Assembly: GCF_029937575.1 (NCBI RefSeq)
Contig: NZ_JAPYPS010000006.1
Span: forward strand, 1-64,000
Reading direction: 5' to 3'
DNA: 64,000 bases
Source of the DNA: Nocardioides sp.
GTDB taxonomy: Bacteria; Actinomycetota; Actinomycetes; Propionibacteriales; Nocardioidaceae
The position numbers and the translations under genes were made by a program. Shown here piece by piece: positions 28,860 to 37,618 of the stretch (position 1 is its first letter; each line of letters opens with the position of its first letter). The notes under the pieces are model-generated. The model was given only the letters and a program-made list of their open reading frames with translations. It did no database searches and was not told where the DNA came from.

Positions 28860-29870
28860 ATGCGATCTCGACGCCCCTCGCAGGAGCATGCCGACGCCGT
28901 GGCCCGACGACTCGCGGAGCTGACGGCGCACCTGGCCGCGTCGCGCGAGGCGACGCAGGACGGCGCAACGCCGCTGGATCCTGCGGTGGGCGACGAGTGG
29001 TGGTCCGACCACACGCGGGTGGCGCAGCGCCCTGCGCTGGTGGTCGTGCCCGAGACGGAGGAATGGACCCAGCCGGCCCAGCCTCCGAACCCCGCTCCGG
29101 AGCGGGCCACGACGCCACCCCCGGAGCCACCGACACTCCCGGTGCCGGGCCGGCACGCGGCCCGCCGTACCGCTGCCTGGGCGACCGACCTGGTGCCGGC
29201 GACGCTGCGAGGTCGCGTCCGGCTCGGTGCTCCGCACGTCGCGACCATTGCGGTCCTGGTCGCCGTCGGCCTGGCGGTGACCTGCTGGCTGGTGGTCAGC
29301 AGTGATCCCGAGCCGTCGATGCCGGTCGCCCTGCAGCAGGAGGCCGAGGCGAGCCCCGGCGTTCCCGTCCTGCCGCTCGACGAGACCGCGCCCTCAGCCC
29401 CAGGGGCTGCGCCGACGGCACAGGTGGGTGAGTCCGTGACGGTCGACGTCGCCGGTCGGGTACGACGGCCCGGCATCGTGGTGCTCGAGGCCGGCGCCCG
29501 CGTGGTCGATGCGCTCGACAAGGCGGGTGGCCCTCGTCCTCGTGTCGACCTGACGTCGCTCAACCTGGCCCGCGTCCTGGTCGACGGCGAGCAGATCGTG
29601 GTCGGCGACGAGGGTGGTGCAACGAGTCCGCCCGCGGGGACTCCACCGGTGGGCGCGGACGGAGCGCCGCCTCCAGCGGCGCTGGTCGACCTCAACCTCG
29701 CCGACCAGGCACTGCTGGAGACGTTGCCCAACGTGGGACCCGTGACCGCCACCGCGATCATCGCCTGGCGCACCGAGCACGGCGGCTTCACCTCGGTCAC
29801 CGAGCTGCTCGAGGTCGACGGCATCGGCGACGCGACGCTCGCGCAGTTGACCCCGCTCGTGACCGTCTAG
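28860..29870 (+). CDS. comEA: ComEA-family DNA-binding competence protein
   Basis: A 336-aa membrane-anchored DNA-binding protein of the DNA-uptake machinery. It has a cytoplasmic N-terminal region of about 115 residues (Pro-rich) and one transmembrane helix (VATIAVLVAVGLAVTCWLVV). An extracellular SLBB-type domain (VTVDVAGRVRRPGIVVL; GARVVDALDKAGG) and a C-terminal pair of helix-hairpin-helix motifs (DLNLADQALLETLPNVGP; FTSVTELLEVDGIG) follow. The start at 28860 follows a -10 box; upstream in-frame codons overlap degV. ComEC starts six bases downstream, so the two form an operon. Whether the organism is naturally transformable is not known. Confidence 0.92.
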   Translation: MRSRRPSQEHADAVARRLAELTAHLAASREATQDGATPLDPAVGDEWWSDHTRVAQRPALVVVPETEEWTQPAQPPNPAPERATTPPPEPPTLPVPGRHAARRTAAWATDLVPATLRGRVRLGAPHVATIAVLVAVGLAVTCWLVVSSDPEPSMPVALQQEAEASPGVPVLPLDETAPSAPGAAPTAQVGESVTVDVAGRVRRPGIVVLEAGARVVDALDKAGGPRPRVDLTSLNLARVLVDGEQIVVGDEGGATSPPAGTPPVGADGAPPPAALVDLNLADQALLETLPNVGPVTATAIIAWRTEHGGFTSVTELLEVDGIGDATLAQLTPLVTV

Positions 29871-29876
29871 CCGCCC

Positions 29877-32246
29877 GTGCCCGACCTCGAGGAGGTTGCC
29901 GAGGCACCGGCTCCCACGAGGCCCGCGGATCTGCGGATGCCCGCACTCGCAGCTGTGGCCTGGGCGGGGGCCCTGCTCGCGCTGCTGACGCCGGTGCTAC
30001 TCCTCGCAGCCCTGGCCATGAGCGGGGTGGGCGCCGCCGCGTGGGCCCTGCGATCTCCGCGCGATCGTGCCCTCCTGGCAGCCGGGGCACTGGTCGGGCT
30101 CGCGGTCCTGGCCTCGGCGGTGGTCCGCGCCGAGGCCGTGACCGGGGGACCTGTCGCCGACCTCGCCTCCGAGCGTGCCGCTGTCGACCTCGTCGGGGTG
30201 GTGCGCCAGGACCCGCGCCGGATCACCGGTCCCTTCGGCGATCAGGTGCTGGTGCGCCTGGACGTCCGGGAGGTGACCGGACGTGGACTGGTGCACCGAC
30301 TCTCGTCGCCCGTCCTGGTGCTCGGCGACCTGGCTTGGCAGGACGTACCTCTCGGCTCGCACGTCTCCACTGCGGGTCGCCTTGCGCCGGCAGACGACGC
30401 GGACGTCGCCGCGCTGCTCCCCGGCGCTGCCGATCCCGAGGTCTTGGAGCGAGCCGACGTGTGGTGGAGAGGGGCCGACGCCGTGCGCGCCTCGATCCGT
30501 GAGTCGGTCGCTCACCGTCCCGACGCCCAGCGCGCCCTGGTGCCGGCACTCGTCGACGGAGACGACGGTGGCCTCGACCCCGGGCTCGAGGAGGATTTCC
30601 GCACCACCGGTCTCACGCACCTGACCGCCGTGTCCGGCACCAACCTCACGCTGATCGTGGGCTTCCTCGTCGTGCTGGCCCGCTGGGGAGGAGTCCGTGG
30701 ACGGTGGCTCACCGTGATCGCTGCTGCGGGAATCGTCGGCTTCCTCCTCCTGGCTCGCACCGAGCCGAGCGTCGTCAGGGCGGCCGCCATGGGGACGGTG
30801 GGGCTGCTGGCCTTGACGACGAACGGGCGTCAACGCGCCCTGCGCGGTCTTTCGGTCGCGGTGGTCGCCTTGCTGTTGCTCGACCCTCGGCTCGCGGTCT
30901 CGCCGGGCTTCGCCCTGTCGGCCCTGGCGACGGCCGGCATCGTCCTGCTCGCGCCGGGCTGGCGAGACCAGCTGCGCTGTTGGATGCCGCTGCCGCTGGC
31001 CGAGGCGATCGCCGTACCCGCCGCCGCACAGGTAGCCTGCACGCCGATCGTCGCAGCCCTGTCTGGCCAGGTGAGCCTGGTGGCGGTCCCGGCCAACCTG
31101 CTGGTGGCCCCCGTCGTCGGCCCGGCGACCGTCCTGGGCCTGGCCGGGGGACTCGTGGGCCTGGTCGTCGGTCCGGCCGGCAGGTTGCTGGGGACGGGAG
31201 CGGGCTGGTGCGTCGGGTGGATCGTGCTGGTGGCGGAGACCGGGGCGGACGTGCCACTCGCGGCGTTCGACTGGGGGAGTGGCGCAGTGGCCCTGACGCT
31301 GCTCGTCGGCGTCTGCGTGCTCGGGGTGCTCGCGGTGCCTCTGGCGCTGCGTCGTCCCGGCGTGACTGCCCGTGTGCTGGTGCTCGTGGTCCTGGTCGTG
31401 GTGCTGGGACCGAGGCTGTCCCACCTGCCCGGCCTCTCGGGACTCCCTGGTGTGCCTGGGGGTCGGTGGCCGGGCGACGGGTGGGTGATGGCGATGTGTG
31501 ACGTGGGCCAGGGCGACGCCCTGGTGCTGCGAGCGGGGCCCGGCGCGGCCGTGGTGGTCGACGTGGGCCCGGAGGCGCAGGCTGTCGACGCCTGCCTGGA
31601 CCGGCTCCACGTCGAGCAGGTGCCACTCGTGGTGCTCACCCACTTCCACGCAGATCACGTCGACGGACTGTCGGGGGTCCTCGACACTCGGGAGGGCGAC
31701 ACCATCTGGACCTCGACGCTGCTGGACCCGCCGGCGGCAGTGGAGCGGGTCACCGCGCTGGCTGCCGAGACGGGCGTCGCCGTACGCACGCCCGACTCCG
31801 GTGCCGTCACGGTCGGCGACGTCAGCCTGCAGGCACTGTGGCCGCAGGGGGCCTCGCCACGTGCCGGCCCGGGCGACGGCAGCACCGCCAACGACGCCAG
31901 CGTCGTGCTGCTGGCCGAGGTCCGCGGCGTCACCATCCTGTTGACCGGAGACCTCGAGCCGCCCGGCCAGGCGTCGCTGGCGGGCACCTTGGCCCAGCTC
32001 GACGTGGACGTGCTCAAGGTGCCGCACCACGGCAGCCGCTACCAGGACCTGGACGTGCTGACGTCGGTGGGAGCCGAGGTCGCGCTGGTCTCGGTCGGTC
32101 AGGACAACGACTACGGGCACCCGGCTGCGGAGGTCGTGTCGACGCTGGAGGCATCGGGGGCCGAGGTCGCTCGCACCGACCAGGACGGCGACGTCCTCGT
32201 CGTGGCCGAGCCCTCTGGCGGTGTCGTGGTGCACCGCGCCGGGTGA
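29877..32246 (+). CDS. comEC: ComEC/Rec2 DNA-uptake channel with MBL-fold domain
   Basis: A 789-aa polytopic membrane protein that forms the channel for single-stranded DNA import. It starts at GTG 29877. Two to three N-terminal helices are followed by an OB-like extracellular region. The competence domain follows (TGLTHLTAVSGTNLTLIVGF; LARTEPSVVRAAAMG) with many helices to about residue 525. Last is a metallo-beta-lactamase domain (MCDVGQGDALVLRAG; metal motif THFHADHVDGL; VPHHGSRYQDLD), proposed to degrade the non-imported strand. It lies in the common actinobacterial order comEA-comEC-holA. Confidence 0.94.
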   Translation: MPDLEEVAEAPAPTRPADLRMPALAAVAWAGALLALLTPVLLLAALAMSGVGAAAWALRSPRDRALLAAGALVGLAVLASAVVRAEAVTGGPVADLASERAAVDLVGVVRQDPRRITGPFGDQVLVRLDVREVTGRGLVHRLSSPVLVLGDLAWQDVPLGSHVSTAGRLAPADDADVAALLPGAADPEVLERADVWWRGADAVRASIRESVAHRPDAQRALVPALVDGDDGGLDPGLEEDFRTTGLTHLTAVSGTNLTLIVGFLVVLARWGGVRGRWLTVIAAAGIVGFLLLARTEPSVVRAAAMGTVGLLALTTNGRQRALRGLSVAVVALLLLDPRLAVSPGFALSALATAGIVLLAPGWRDQLRCWMPLPLAEAIAVPAAAQVACTPIVAALSGQVSLVAVPANLLVAPVVGPATVLGLAGGLVGLVVGPAGRLLGTGAGWCVGWIVLVAETGADVPLAAFDWGSGAVALTLLVGVCVLGVLAVPLALRRPGVTARVLVLVVLVVVLGPRLSHLPGLSGLPGVPGGRWPGDGWVMAMCDVGQGDALVLRAGPGAAVVVDVGPEAQAVDACLDRLHVEQVPLVVLTHFHADHVDGLSGVLDTREGDTIWTSTLLDPPAAVERVTALAAETGVAVRTPDSGAVTVGDVSLQALWPQGASPRAGPGDGSTANDASVVLLAEVRGVTILLTGDLEPPGQASLAGTLAQLDVDVLKVPHHGSRYQDLDVLTSVGAEVALVSVGQDNDYGHPAAEVVSTLEASGAEVARTDQDGDVLVVAEPSGGVVVHRAG

Positions 32247-32275
32247 CTGTCGGCCGGGTGTGTCAGGCTGCCGTC

Positions 32276-33250
32276 ATGCGGGCTGACGAGGTGCTGGGCA
32301 GGGTCGTCCTGGTGACCGGCAAGGAGGAGTTCCTCGGCGAGCGCACCGTGCAGGAGGTCAAGGCGACCGTCCGTTCCCATGACCCCGAGTCCGAGCTGTC
32401 CGAGGCCGATGCCGGCGACCTGACGCTCGCCACCCTCGGCGAGCTGTCGGCACCGTCACTGTTCTCCAGCGTTCGCTGCATCATCGTGCGCGCTCTCGAG
32501 AACCTGCCCGAGGAGTCGGTCGCCGGTCTGCTCGACTACGCGGCAGCGCCGGCCGAGGACGTCTCGCTCGTGCTGGTGCACGGCGGGGGCCAGAAGGGCT
32601 CGGGCACCCTGACCAAGCTGCGCAAGGTCAAGGCGGTCACGGAAGTGAAGTCGGAGGTCCTCAAGGCCTCGGACTACCCGGGCTTCGTGGCCGCGGAAGC
32701 GCGTCGCTTCGGCGCCACCATCGACAACGACGCCAGCCGAGCACTGGTCGACGCGGTGGGCCAGGACCTGCGCTCCCTGAGCTCGGCCGCTCACCAGCTC
32801 ACCAACGACTTCCCCGGGGAGCGGCTCACGGCCGACAAGGTGAGCCGCTACTTCGGCGGGCGCGCCGAGGCCAAGTCGTTCGCTGTTGCCGACCACGCCT
32901 TTGGTGGCAACCGGGAGAAGGCGCTGGAGGAGCTGCGCTGGGCCCTCGACAACGGGACCGCAGCGGTGCTGGTGACGTCTGCGTTCGCCGGCAGCGCCCG
33001 CGGGCTCGCGCGGTACAAGGGAGCGCCGCGTGGGATGCGGGAGGCCGACCTGGCGCGCGAGGTAGGTGTGCCCCCGTGGAAGCTGCGCACCCTGCGCGAC
33101 CAGTCCCGCTCGTGGTCCGACCAGGGACTGGCCGGGGCCATCCGAGCCGTCGCCAAGGCCGACGCCGACGTGAAGGGTGCCTCCAGCGACGCGGCCTACG
33201 CCCTGGAGCGGCTGGTGCTCACCGTCGCCGGCCTGCGCGACGGCCGGTGA
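32276..33250 (+). CDS. holA: DNA polymerase III subunit delta
   Basis: A 324-aa clamp-loader subunit that opens the beta sliding clamp. It starts at ATG 32276, 29 bases after comEC. Features include VVLVTGKEEFLGERTVQEV at the N-terminus, the clamp-binding region LSAPSLFSSVRCIIV, the AAA+-like middle and the C-terminal collar region (SDAAYALERLVLTVAGLR). Degenerate Walker motifs are normal for HolA. Length and position between comEC and rpsT fit the family. Confidence 0.92.
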   Translation: MRADEVLGRVVLVTGKEEFLGERTVQEVKATVRSHDPESELSEADAGDLTLATLGELSAPSLFSSVRCIIVRALENLPEESVAGLLDYAAAPAEDVSLVLVHGGGQKGSGTLTKLRKVKAVTEVKSEVLKASDYPGFVAAEARRFGATIDNDASRALVDAVGQDLRSLSSAAHQLTNDFPGERLTADKVSRYFGGRAEAKSFAVADHAFGGNREKALEELRWALDNGTAAVLVTSAFAGSARGLARYKGAPRGMREADLAREVGVPPWKLRTLRDQSRSWSDQGLAGAIRAVAKADADVKGASSDAAYALERLVLTVAGLRDGR

Positions 33251-33330
33251 CCCGGGTCGCAGCACGCACCCCGCGTTGGTCGCGCTCCGTAGCCTGGCGG
33301 CACCCGCTCCCCAGACCCCGGAGGCCACCG

Positions 33331-34428
33331 ATGCGTCGTCATCACACCGCTGCGGCGCTCGTGCTCGTCGTCGCGCTGAGCGGTTGCTCGAGCACGGGAT
33401 CGGACGAGCCCGAGGCCGAGGCCGGCGCAGCCGGCCCGACGGCTCCCTCGTCGTCATCAGCCGAGCCGTCCGCGAGCCCCAGCGACCCAGGAGCCGGTCC
33501 CGACGCCGACCCGGAGCCGGAGGCGAAGCCGGCCCCCGAGGTCTCGGTGCTGGGCCTCAGCGAGCAGCGGCACCGAGGCGACCGGTTGCGTCTGGGTGCC
33601 GTGCGAGAGGAGACCGCCGCCTACACGTCGTACGACGTCACCTACCGCAGCCGCAGCTCGACCCGCACCGGACCGGAGTCCTACACGATCTCGGGAGTGC
33701 TCAACGTGCCACAGGGGCGTGGCCCCTTTCCCGCCGTGGTGCTCGCGCACGGCTACATCGATCCGGCGGTCTACGTGCGGGGCCAGGGGATGACCCGGGA
33801 GCGGGGCTACCTGGCGTCCCGCGGCTACGTCGCGCTGCACGTCGACTACCGCAACCACGCCGAGTCGACCGACGACCCGGACTACCAGCTGCGGATGCGG
33901 CTGGGCTACAGCGCCGACGTGATCAATGCCGTGAAGGCGCTGCGCGCATCTGACGACGTGCCGGTCGCCGACGACCGGATCGCGCTGTTCGGCAGGTCGA
34001 TGGGCGGAGGAGTGGTCCTGAAGACGCTCGTCGCGGCTCCTGGGCTGGTGCAGGCGGCCGCGCCGTGGGCGTCGGTCTCGTCACTCGAGGCACAGAACTT
34101 CGACCAGTTCCAGCGCGACGACCCCGCCGACGACCCGCAGACCCGGGCGCTGGCCGAACGGTGGGGCCTGCCACAGGACAGCCCCCGCTTCTGGCAGCGC
34201 AACTCCTCACGTCCGTACGTCGATCGGATCACCGAGCCGGTGCTGATGGTGCACGGTCGCTTCGACGACACCTGCCCGCCCGGCTGGGCACGCGCGACCC
34301 AGCGCGCCCTTCGATCTGCTGGAGTCGACTCACAGCTGCAGTGGTACGACGACGGGCACGCGTTCGGACCTGCGTTCAACGCCGCGATGGACCGCACGAT
34401 CGAGTTCTTCCGCGCCCAAGGAGTCTGA
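33331..34428 (+). CDS. Exported lipoprotein alpha/beta hydrolase (S9-like)
   Basis: A 365-aa lipoprotein starting at ATG 33331 with GGAGG at the correct distance. The signal is MRRHHTAAALVLVVALSGC (lipobox LSGC), followed by a 50-residue Glu/Pro/Ser linker. The hydrolase domain has LAHGYIDP for the oxyanion region, nucleophile elbow LFGRSMGGG (S223), acid in HGRFDD and histidine in DDGHAFG, as in prolyl-oligopeptidase-like or dienelactone-type enzymes. The substrate is unknown. It is inserted between holA and rpsT, which are usually neighbours, and is followed by a bidirectional terminator. Confidence 0.85.
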   Translation: MRRHHTAAALVLVVALSGCSSTGSDEPEAEAGAAGPTAPSSSSAEPSASPSDPGAGPDADPEPEAKPAPEVSVLGLSEQRHRGDRLRLGAVREETAAYTSYDVTYRSRSSTRTGPESYTISGVLNVPQGRGPFPAVVLAHGYIDPAVYVRGQGMTRERGYLASRGYVALHVDYRNHAESTDDPDYQLRMRLGYSADVINAVKALRASDDVPVADDRIALFGRSMGGGVVLKTLVAAPGLVQAAAPWASVSSLEAQNFDQFQRDDPADDPQTRALAERWGLPQDSPRFWQRNSSRPYVDRITEPVLMVHGRFDDTCPPGWARATQRALRSAGVDSQLQWYDDGHAFGPAFNAAMDRTIEFFRAQGV

Positions 34429-34445
34429 CCGCGCGGTAGAAGCAC

Positions 34446-34480
34446 GAAGGGCGCCGACTCCCCGAGGGGAGCGGCGCCCG
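34446..34480. terminator. Bidirectional terminator between hydrolase and rpsT
   Basis: GGGCGCCG (34449-34456) pairs with CGGCGCCC (34472-34479), and CTCCCC (34458-34463) with GGGGAG (34466-34471), with bulged A34457. It serves both convergent genes; only short T-rich tracts flank it. Confidence 0.75.
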
Positions 34481-34513
34481 AACGTGACGGACCGTGCTGG
34501 CGTGGACCAGAGG

Positions 34514-34774
34514 TCAGAGCGACGCGGCGGTCTTCGAGATGGCCGACTTGCGGTTGGCGGCCTGATTCTTGTGGATGACGCCCTTCGAGGCGGCCTTGTC
34601 GAGCATCTTGTTGGCCTCGCGGCCCAGGACGATCGCCTCGTCCTTGTTGCCGGCGTCCGCGGCCTCGCGGAACTTGCGCACGGCGCTCTTCAGGCCGGTC
34701 TTGACGGCCTTGTTGCGCTCGTGACGCTTCTCGTTCTGCTTGTTGCGCTTGATCTGGCTCTTGATGTTCGCCAC
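34514..34774 (-). CDS. rpsT: 30S ribosomal protein S20
   Basis: An 86-aa basic protein that binds 16S rRNA in the small subunit. The sequence is typical from [20 protein letters not shown] to [13 protein letters not shown]. It starts at GTG 34774 with only a weak Shine-Dalgarno-like GAGG about 12 bases upstream. Non-ATG starts with weak ribosome sites fit the autoregulation known for S20 in enterobacteria (inference). The untranslated leader from the predicted promoter is about 110 nt. Confidence 0.97.
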   Translation of the reverse strand: MANIKSQIKRNKQNEKRHERNKAVKTGLKSAVRKFREAADAGNKDEAIVLGREANKMLDKAASKGVIHKNQAANRKSAISKTAASL

Positions 34775-34889
34775 GGGGTGGTTCGCCTCACTGCTGGATG
34801 GTCTGCGGTCGCTGGTGCTGGTGCTTCGAGTTCAGGGTGCGGTCGGCGCAAGGCTGCGGTGATCGCAGGGACCGGACACGCGACGGGCA

Positions 34890-34919
34890 AATCTAGCAGC
34901 GGGCCCGCTCCGCACCCAA
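34890..34919 (-). promoter_or_regulatory. Putative rpsT promoter
   Basis: On the minus strand: TTGGGT (34919-34914), an 18-bp spacer and TAGATT (34895-34890). Confidence 0.45.
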
Positions 34920-34924
34920 ATCGA

Positions 34925-35887
34925 TCAGCGATCGGGCTCGGGCGGCCAGCCACGCCGCTCGCACAGCCACTCCCAGAGCACCTCGCCCTGCCAGAGCTGG
35001 TGGTCGCGGATGTGGGGGGAGGACGACGGCACCGGGTCGTCGGAGTGGGTCAGGAAGTAGCCGGTGAGCAGCGCGAGCACGATGTCGACTGCCTCGGGCT
35101 CGACGCCGGCGAACGTCGGGTGGGTGGCCAGCACTGCCTCGACGTCCAGGCCGTCGCCGCGTGGGCCGACGAGCAGGATCAGGGAGTCGAGCCAGGCCGC
35201 GCCTCGGACCGGCCAGTTCCAGCCACACAGCAGCACCCGGCCGTCGTCGGTGAGCAGGAGGTTGTCGTCGCGGACGTCGCCGTGCACCAGCGTCGAGCCA
35301 CCGACGACCTCCGCGTAGCGCCGGGCCAACGCAGCGGCCTCGCGGCCATGGGGCAGGTCGAAGGTGGCCAGGGTGTGGCGCCAGGCGGCGGGCCACTCGC
35401 GGAAGTCGGTGACAGCGTCGTCGATCGTCAGACCGTGTGGTGGTGGAGTCAGGGTGTCTGCTGCTGCGGACAGCATGTCCAGGCAAGCGTCCAGGTCGTC
35501 GTCGGTCCACGGTCGGTGGGGCGCACGAGCCTCGACGTGCTCGAAGCCCAGCACGACCCAGTCGTCGGCGTCGTGCACCCAGGCCAGCCGGGTGGCGGGA
35601 GCCTCGGGGGGCAGCGCCAGAGCCTTGCGGCCTTCCTCCCGGTAGGCGGCCGCGAAGGAGCGCTGCGCCTTCACCGAGGCGGCCTTGACGAAGTGGAGCG
35701 AGCCGTCGGCGCACTCGAGCACCGAGGCGAACCCGGGGGTGAAGCCGGAGCGCTGGGACTCGGCCCGGACGACGGGTGCACCCAGACGGTCCTCGACGAG
35801 GGCGCGCACGGGCGGTGGCAGGTGGACCCACTCGAGGCGCTGGGCAGTGCGTCCGCTCGGCACGGCGGGGACGGTCGGGGGAGACAC
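34925..35887 (-). CDS. Aminoglycoside-phosphotransferase-fold protein with altered metal motif
   Basis: A 320-aa protein of the APH kinase fold. The catalytic loop LVHGDVRDDNLLL is intact. The following metal-binding motif, normally (V/I)DW, reads LLCGWNWP, with glycine (G222, codon GGC) in place of aspartate. That predicts weak or absent phosphotransfer unless another acid substitutes. The N-terminal ATP lobe is present (FVKAASVKAQRSFAAAYREE). Substrates of housekeeping APH-fold proteins are mostly unknown; resistance should not be inferred. Convergent with rpsT and divergent from the glutamate-synthase-like gene. Confidence 0.8.
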   Translation of the reverse strand: MSPPTVPAVPSGRTAQRLEWVHLPPPVRALVEDRLGAPVVRAESQRSGFTPGFASVLECADGSLHFVKAASVKAQRSFAAAYREEGRKALALPPEAPATRLAWVHDADDWVVLGFEHVEARAPHRPWTDDDLDACLDMLSAAADTLTPPPHGLTIDDAVTDFREWPAAWRHTLATFDLPHGREAAALARRYAEVVGGSTLVHGDVRDDNLLLTDDGRVLLCGWNWPVRGAAWLDSLILLVGPRGDGLDVEAVLATHPTFAGVEPEAVDIVLALLTGYFLTHSDDPVPSSSPHIRDHQLWQGEVLWEWLCERRGWPPEPDR

Positions 35888-35939
35888 CGTCCCATTGTGG
35901 ACGAGCCGGCGTCCGATCCACGCCTCACCCGCCGGGCTC

Positions 35940-35954
35940 CCTGGTAGAACCAGG
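35940..35954. promoter_or_regulatory. Dyad CCTGGT-aga-ACCAGG before the glutamate-synthase-like gene
   Basis: A perfect 6-bp dyad with a 3-base centre, ending two bases before ATG 35957. It may influence initiation or be a regulator site; weak evidence. Confidence 0.3.
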
Positions 35955-35956
35955 AC

Positions 35957-37537
35957 ATGCTCCGCTTCTACGCCCTGGGCTCAGTCCTCATCCTCGGTCT
36001 GATCGCCACCCTCGCGGCCACGATGGGAGGCACCGGGATCTTCGTGCTCCTGGCGATCGCCGTCCTGCTGATCGCGGTCGGGGCCTACGACCTGCTCCAG
36101 AAGCAGCACTCGATCCTGCGCAACTACCCGATCATCGGGCACATCCGGTTCCTGATGGAGGGGATCCGCCCCGAGCTCCAGCAGTACTTCATCGAGCGCA
36201 ACTTCGACGGGACGCCGTACGACCGCAACACGCGCTCGTCGATCTACCAGCGCGCCAAGGGCGTCACCGAGGAGCACCCGTTCGGCACCGAGCGCGACCT
36301 GTATGCCGTGGGCTACGAGTACCTCGTCCACTCGACCGCGCCGAAGCCGCAGATGGAGGCGCCGCCGCGAGTCCGCATCGGTGGGCCGGGCTGCACCCAG
36401 CCCTACGAGATCTCGCTGTTCAACGTGAGCGCGATGAGCTTCGGGAGCCTGTCGTCGAACGCGATCATCGCGATGAACAAGGGGGCGGCCGCCGGGGGGT
36501 TCGCCCACGACACGGGGGAGGGCGCGATCAGCCCGCACCATCGTCACGGTGGGGACCTGATCTGGGAGATCGGCTCGGCCTACTTCGGCTGCCGGACCGA
36601 CGACGGCGGCTTCGACGAGCAGGAGTTCGCCGACAAGGCGGCTGATCCCCAGGTCAAGATGGTGCACCTCAAGCTCAGCCAGGGCGCCAAGCCCGGGATC
36701 GGCGGCGTGCTGCCCGGAGCGAAGGTGACCAAGGAGATCGCCGCGACGCGCGACGTCGAGGTCGGTCAGACGGTCATCTCGCCGGCGTACCACCAGGTCT
36801 TCTCCACGCCACGCGAGCTGGTCCGCTTCATCGCCCACATGCGGGAGCTCGCCGGAGGCAAGCCGACCGGCTTCAAGCTCTGCCTGGGTTCGCGGGTCGA
36901 GTTCCTGGCGATCTGCAAGGCGATGCTGGAGGAGGACACCTACCCCGACTTCATCACCGTCGACGGCGCGGAGGGCGGCACCGGAGCTGCGCCGGTGGAG
37001 TACTCCGACCACGTCGGCATGCCGTTGACGGAGGGCCTCACCACGGTGCACCAGGCGCTCGTGGGGGTGGGGCTGCGGGACCGGATCAAGGTCGGCGCCT
37101 CCGGCAAGGTCTCGACCGGCGTCGACATCGTGAAGCGGATCATCCAGGGGGCCGACTACACCAACGCGGCCCGCGCGATGATGATGGCGGTCGGCTGCAT
37201 CCAGGCCCAGACCTGCCACACCAACACCTGTCCCGTCGGCGTCACCACTCTCGACCCCAAGCGGATGCGTGCGCTCGACGTGCCGGACAAGACGTCGCGC
37301 GTCACGTCGTACCACCACCAGACGGTCGAGCAGGCGATGCAGATCGTCGCGTCGATGGGCCTGAGCTCCTTCGAGGAGTTGCGACCCCACATGCTGCGTC
37401 GCCGGATCACCCACGGCCGGATCGTGTCCTACGCCGACCTCGTCGAGCCGATGGAGAGCGGGCAGCTGCTCACGGGCTCGGCCGGCTCCTGGGAGGACGA
37501 CTGGCGGCGCGCCGACCCGGACACGTTCACGCCGTAA
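35957..37537 (+). CDS. FMN-binding glutamate-synthase-like protein
   Basis: A 526-aa protein matching the synthase domain of glutamate synthase (GltB C-terminal half). Two N-terminal membrane helices come first (LGSVLILGLIATLAATMG; GIFVLLAIAVLLIAVGAYDLL). The FMN barrel has FNVSAMSFGSLSSNAI, VDGAEGGTGAAPVEY and KVGASGKVSTGVDI, and an Fe-S-type cysteine set is in QAQTCHTNTCPVGV. It has no glutaminase domain, so it is not a complete GOGAT. Stand-alone membrane-bound relatives are widespread in bacteria and their substrate is not established. Preceded by a short dyad. Confidence 0.87.
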   Translation: MLRFYALGSVLILGLIATLAATMGGTGIFVLLAIAVLLIAVGAYDLLQKQHSILRNYPIIGHIRFLMEGIRPELQQYFIERNFDGTPYDRNTRSSIYQRAKGVTEEHPFGTERDLYAVGYEYLVHSTAPKPQMEAPPRVRIGGPGCTQPYEISLFNVSAMSFGSLSSNAIIAMNKGAAAGGFAHDTGEGAISPHHRHGGDLIWEIGSAYFGCRTDDGGFDEQEFADKAADPQVKMVHLKLSQGAKPGIGGVLPGAKVTKEIAATRDVEVGQTVISPAYHQVFSTPRELVRFIAHMRELAGGKPTGFKLCLGSRVEFLAICKAMLEEDTYPDFITVDGAEGGTGAAPVEYSDHVGMPLTEGLTTVHQALVGVGLRDRIKVGASGKVSTGVDIVKRIIQGADYTNAARAMMMAVGCIQAQTCHTNTCPVGVTTLDPKRMRALDVPDKTSRVTSYHHQTVEQAMQIVASMGLSSFEELRPHMLRRRITHGRIVSYADLVEPMESGQLLTGSAGSWEDDWRRADPDTFTP

Positions 37538-37549
37538 GCCGGCGAATGA

Positions 37550-37582
37550 CCCTGCGGCAGCCCTGCGACAGCCCTGCGGGTG
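37550..37582 (+). promoter_or_regulatory. Three 11-bp direct repeats upstream of the PoxB-like gene
   Basis: CCCTGCGGCAG, CCCTGCGACAG and CCCTGCGGGTG lie head to tail (37550-37560, 37561-37571, 37572-37582), 36 bp before ATG 37619. An 11-bp period places each copy on the same DNA face, as for OmpR/PhoP-type response regulators. Confidence 0.55.
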
Positions 37583-37618
37583 GTGTCGCTGTCGGCTCCT
37601 GGTGGCAGCGTGAGAAGC

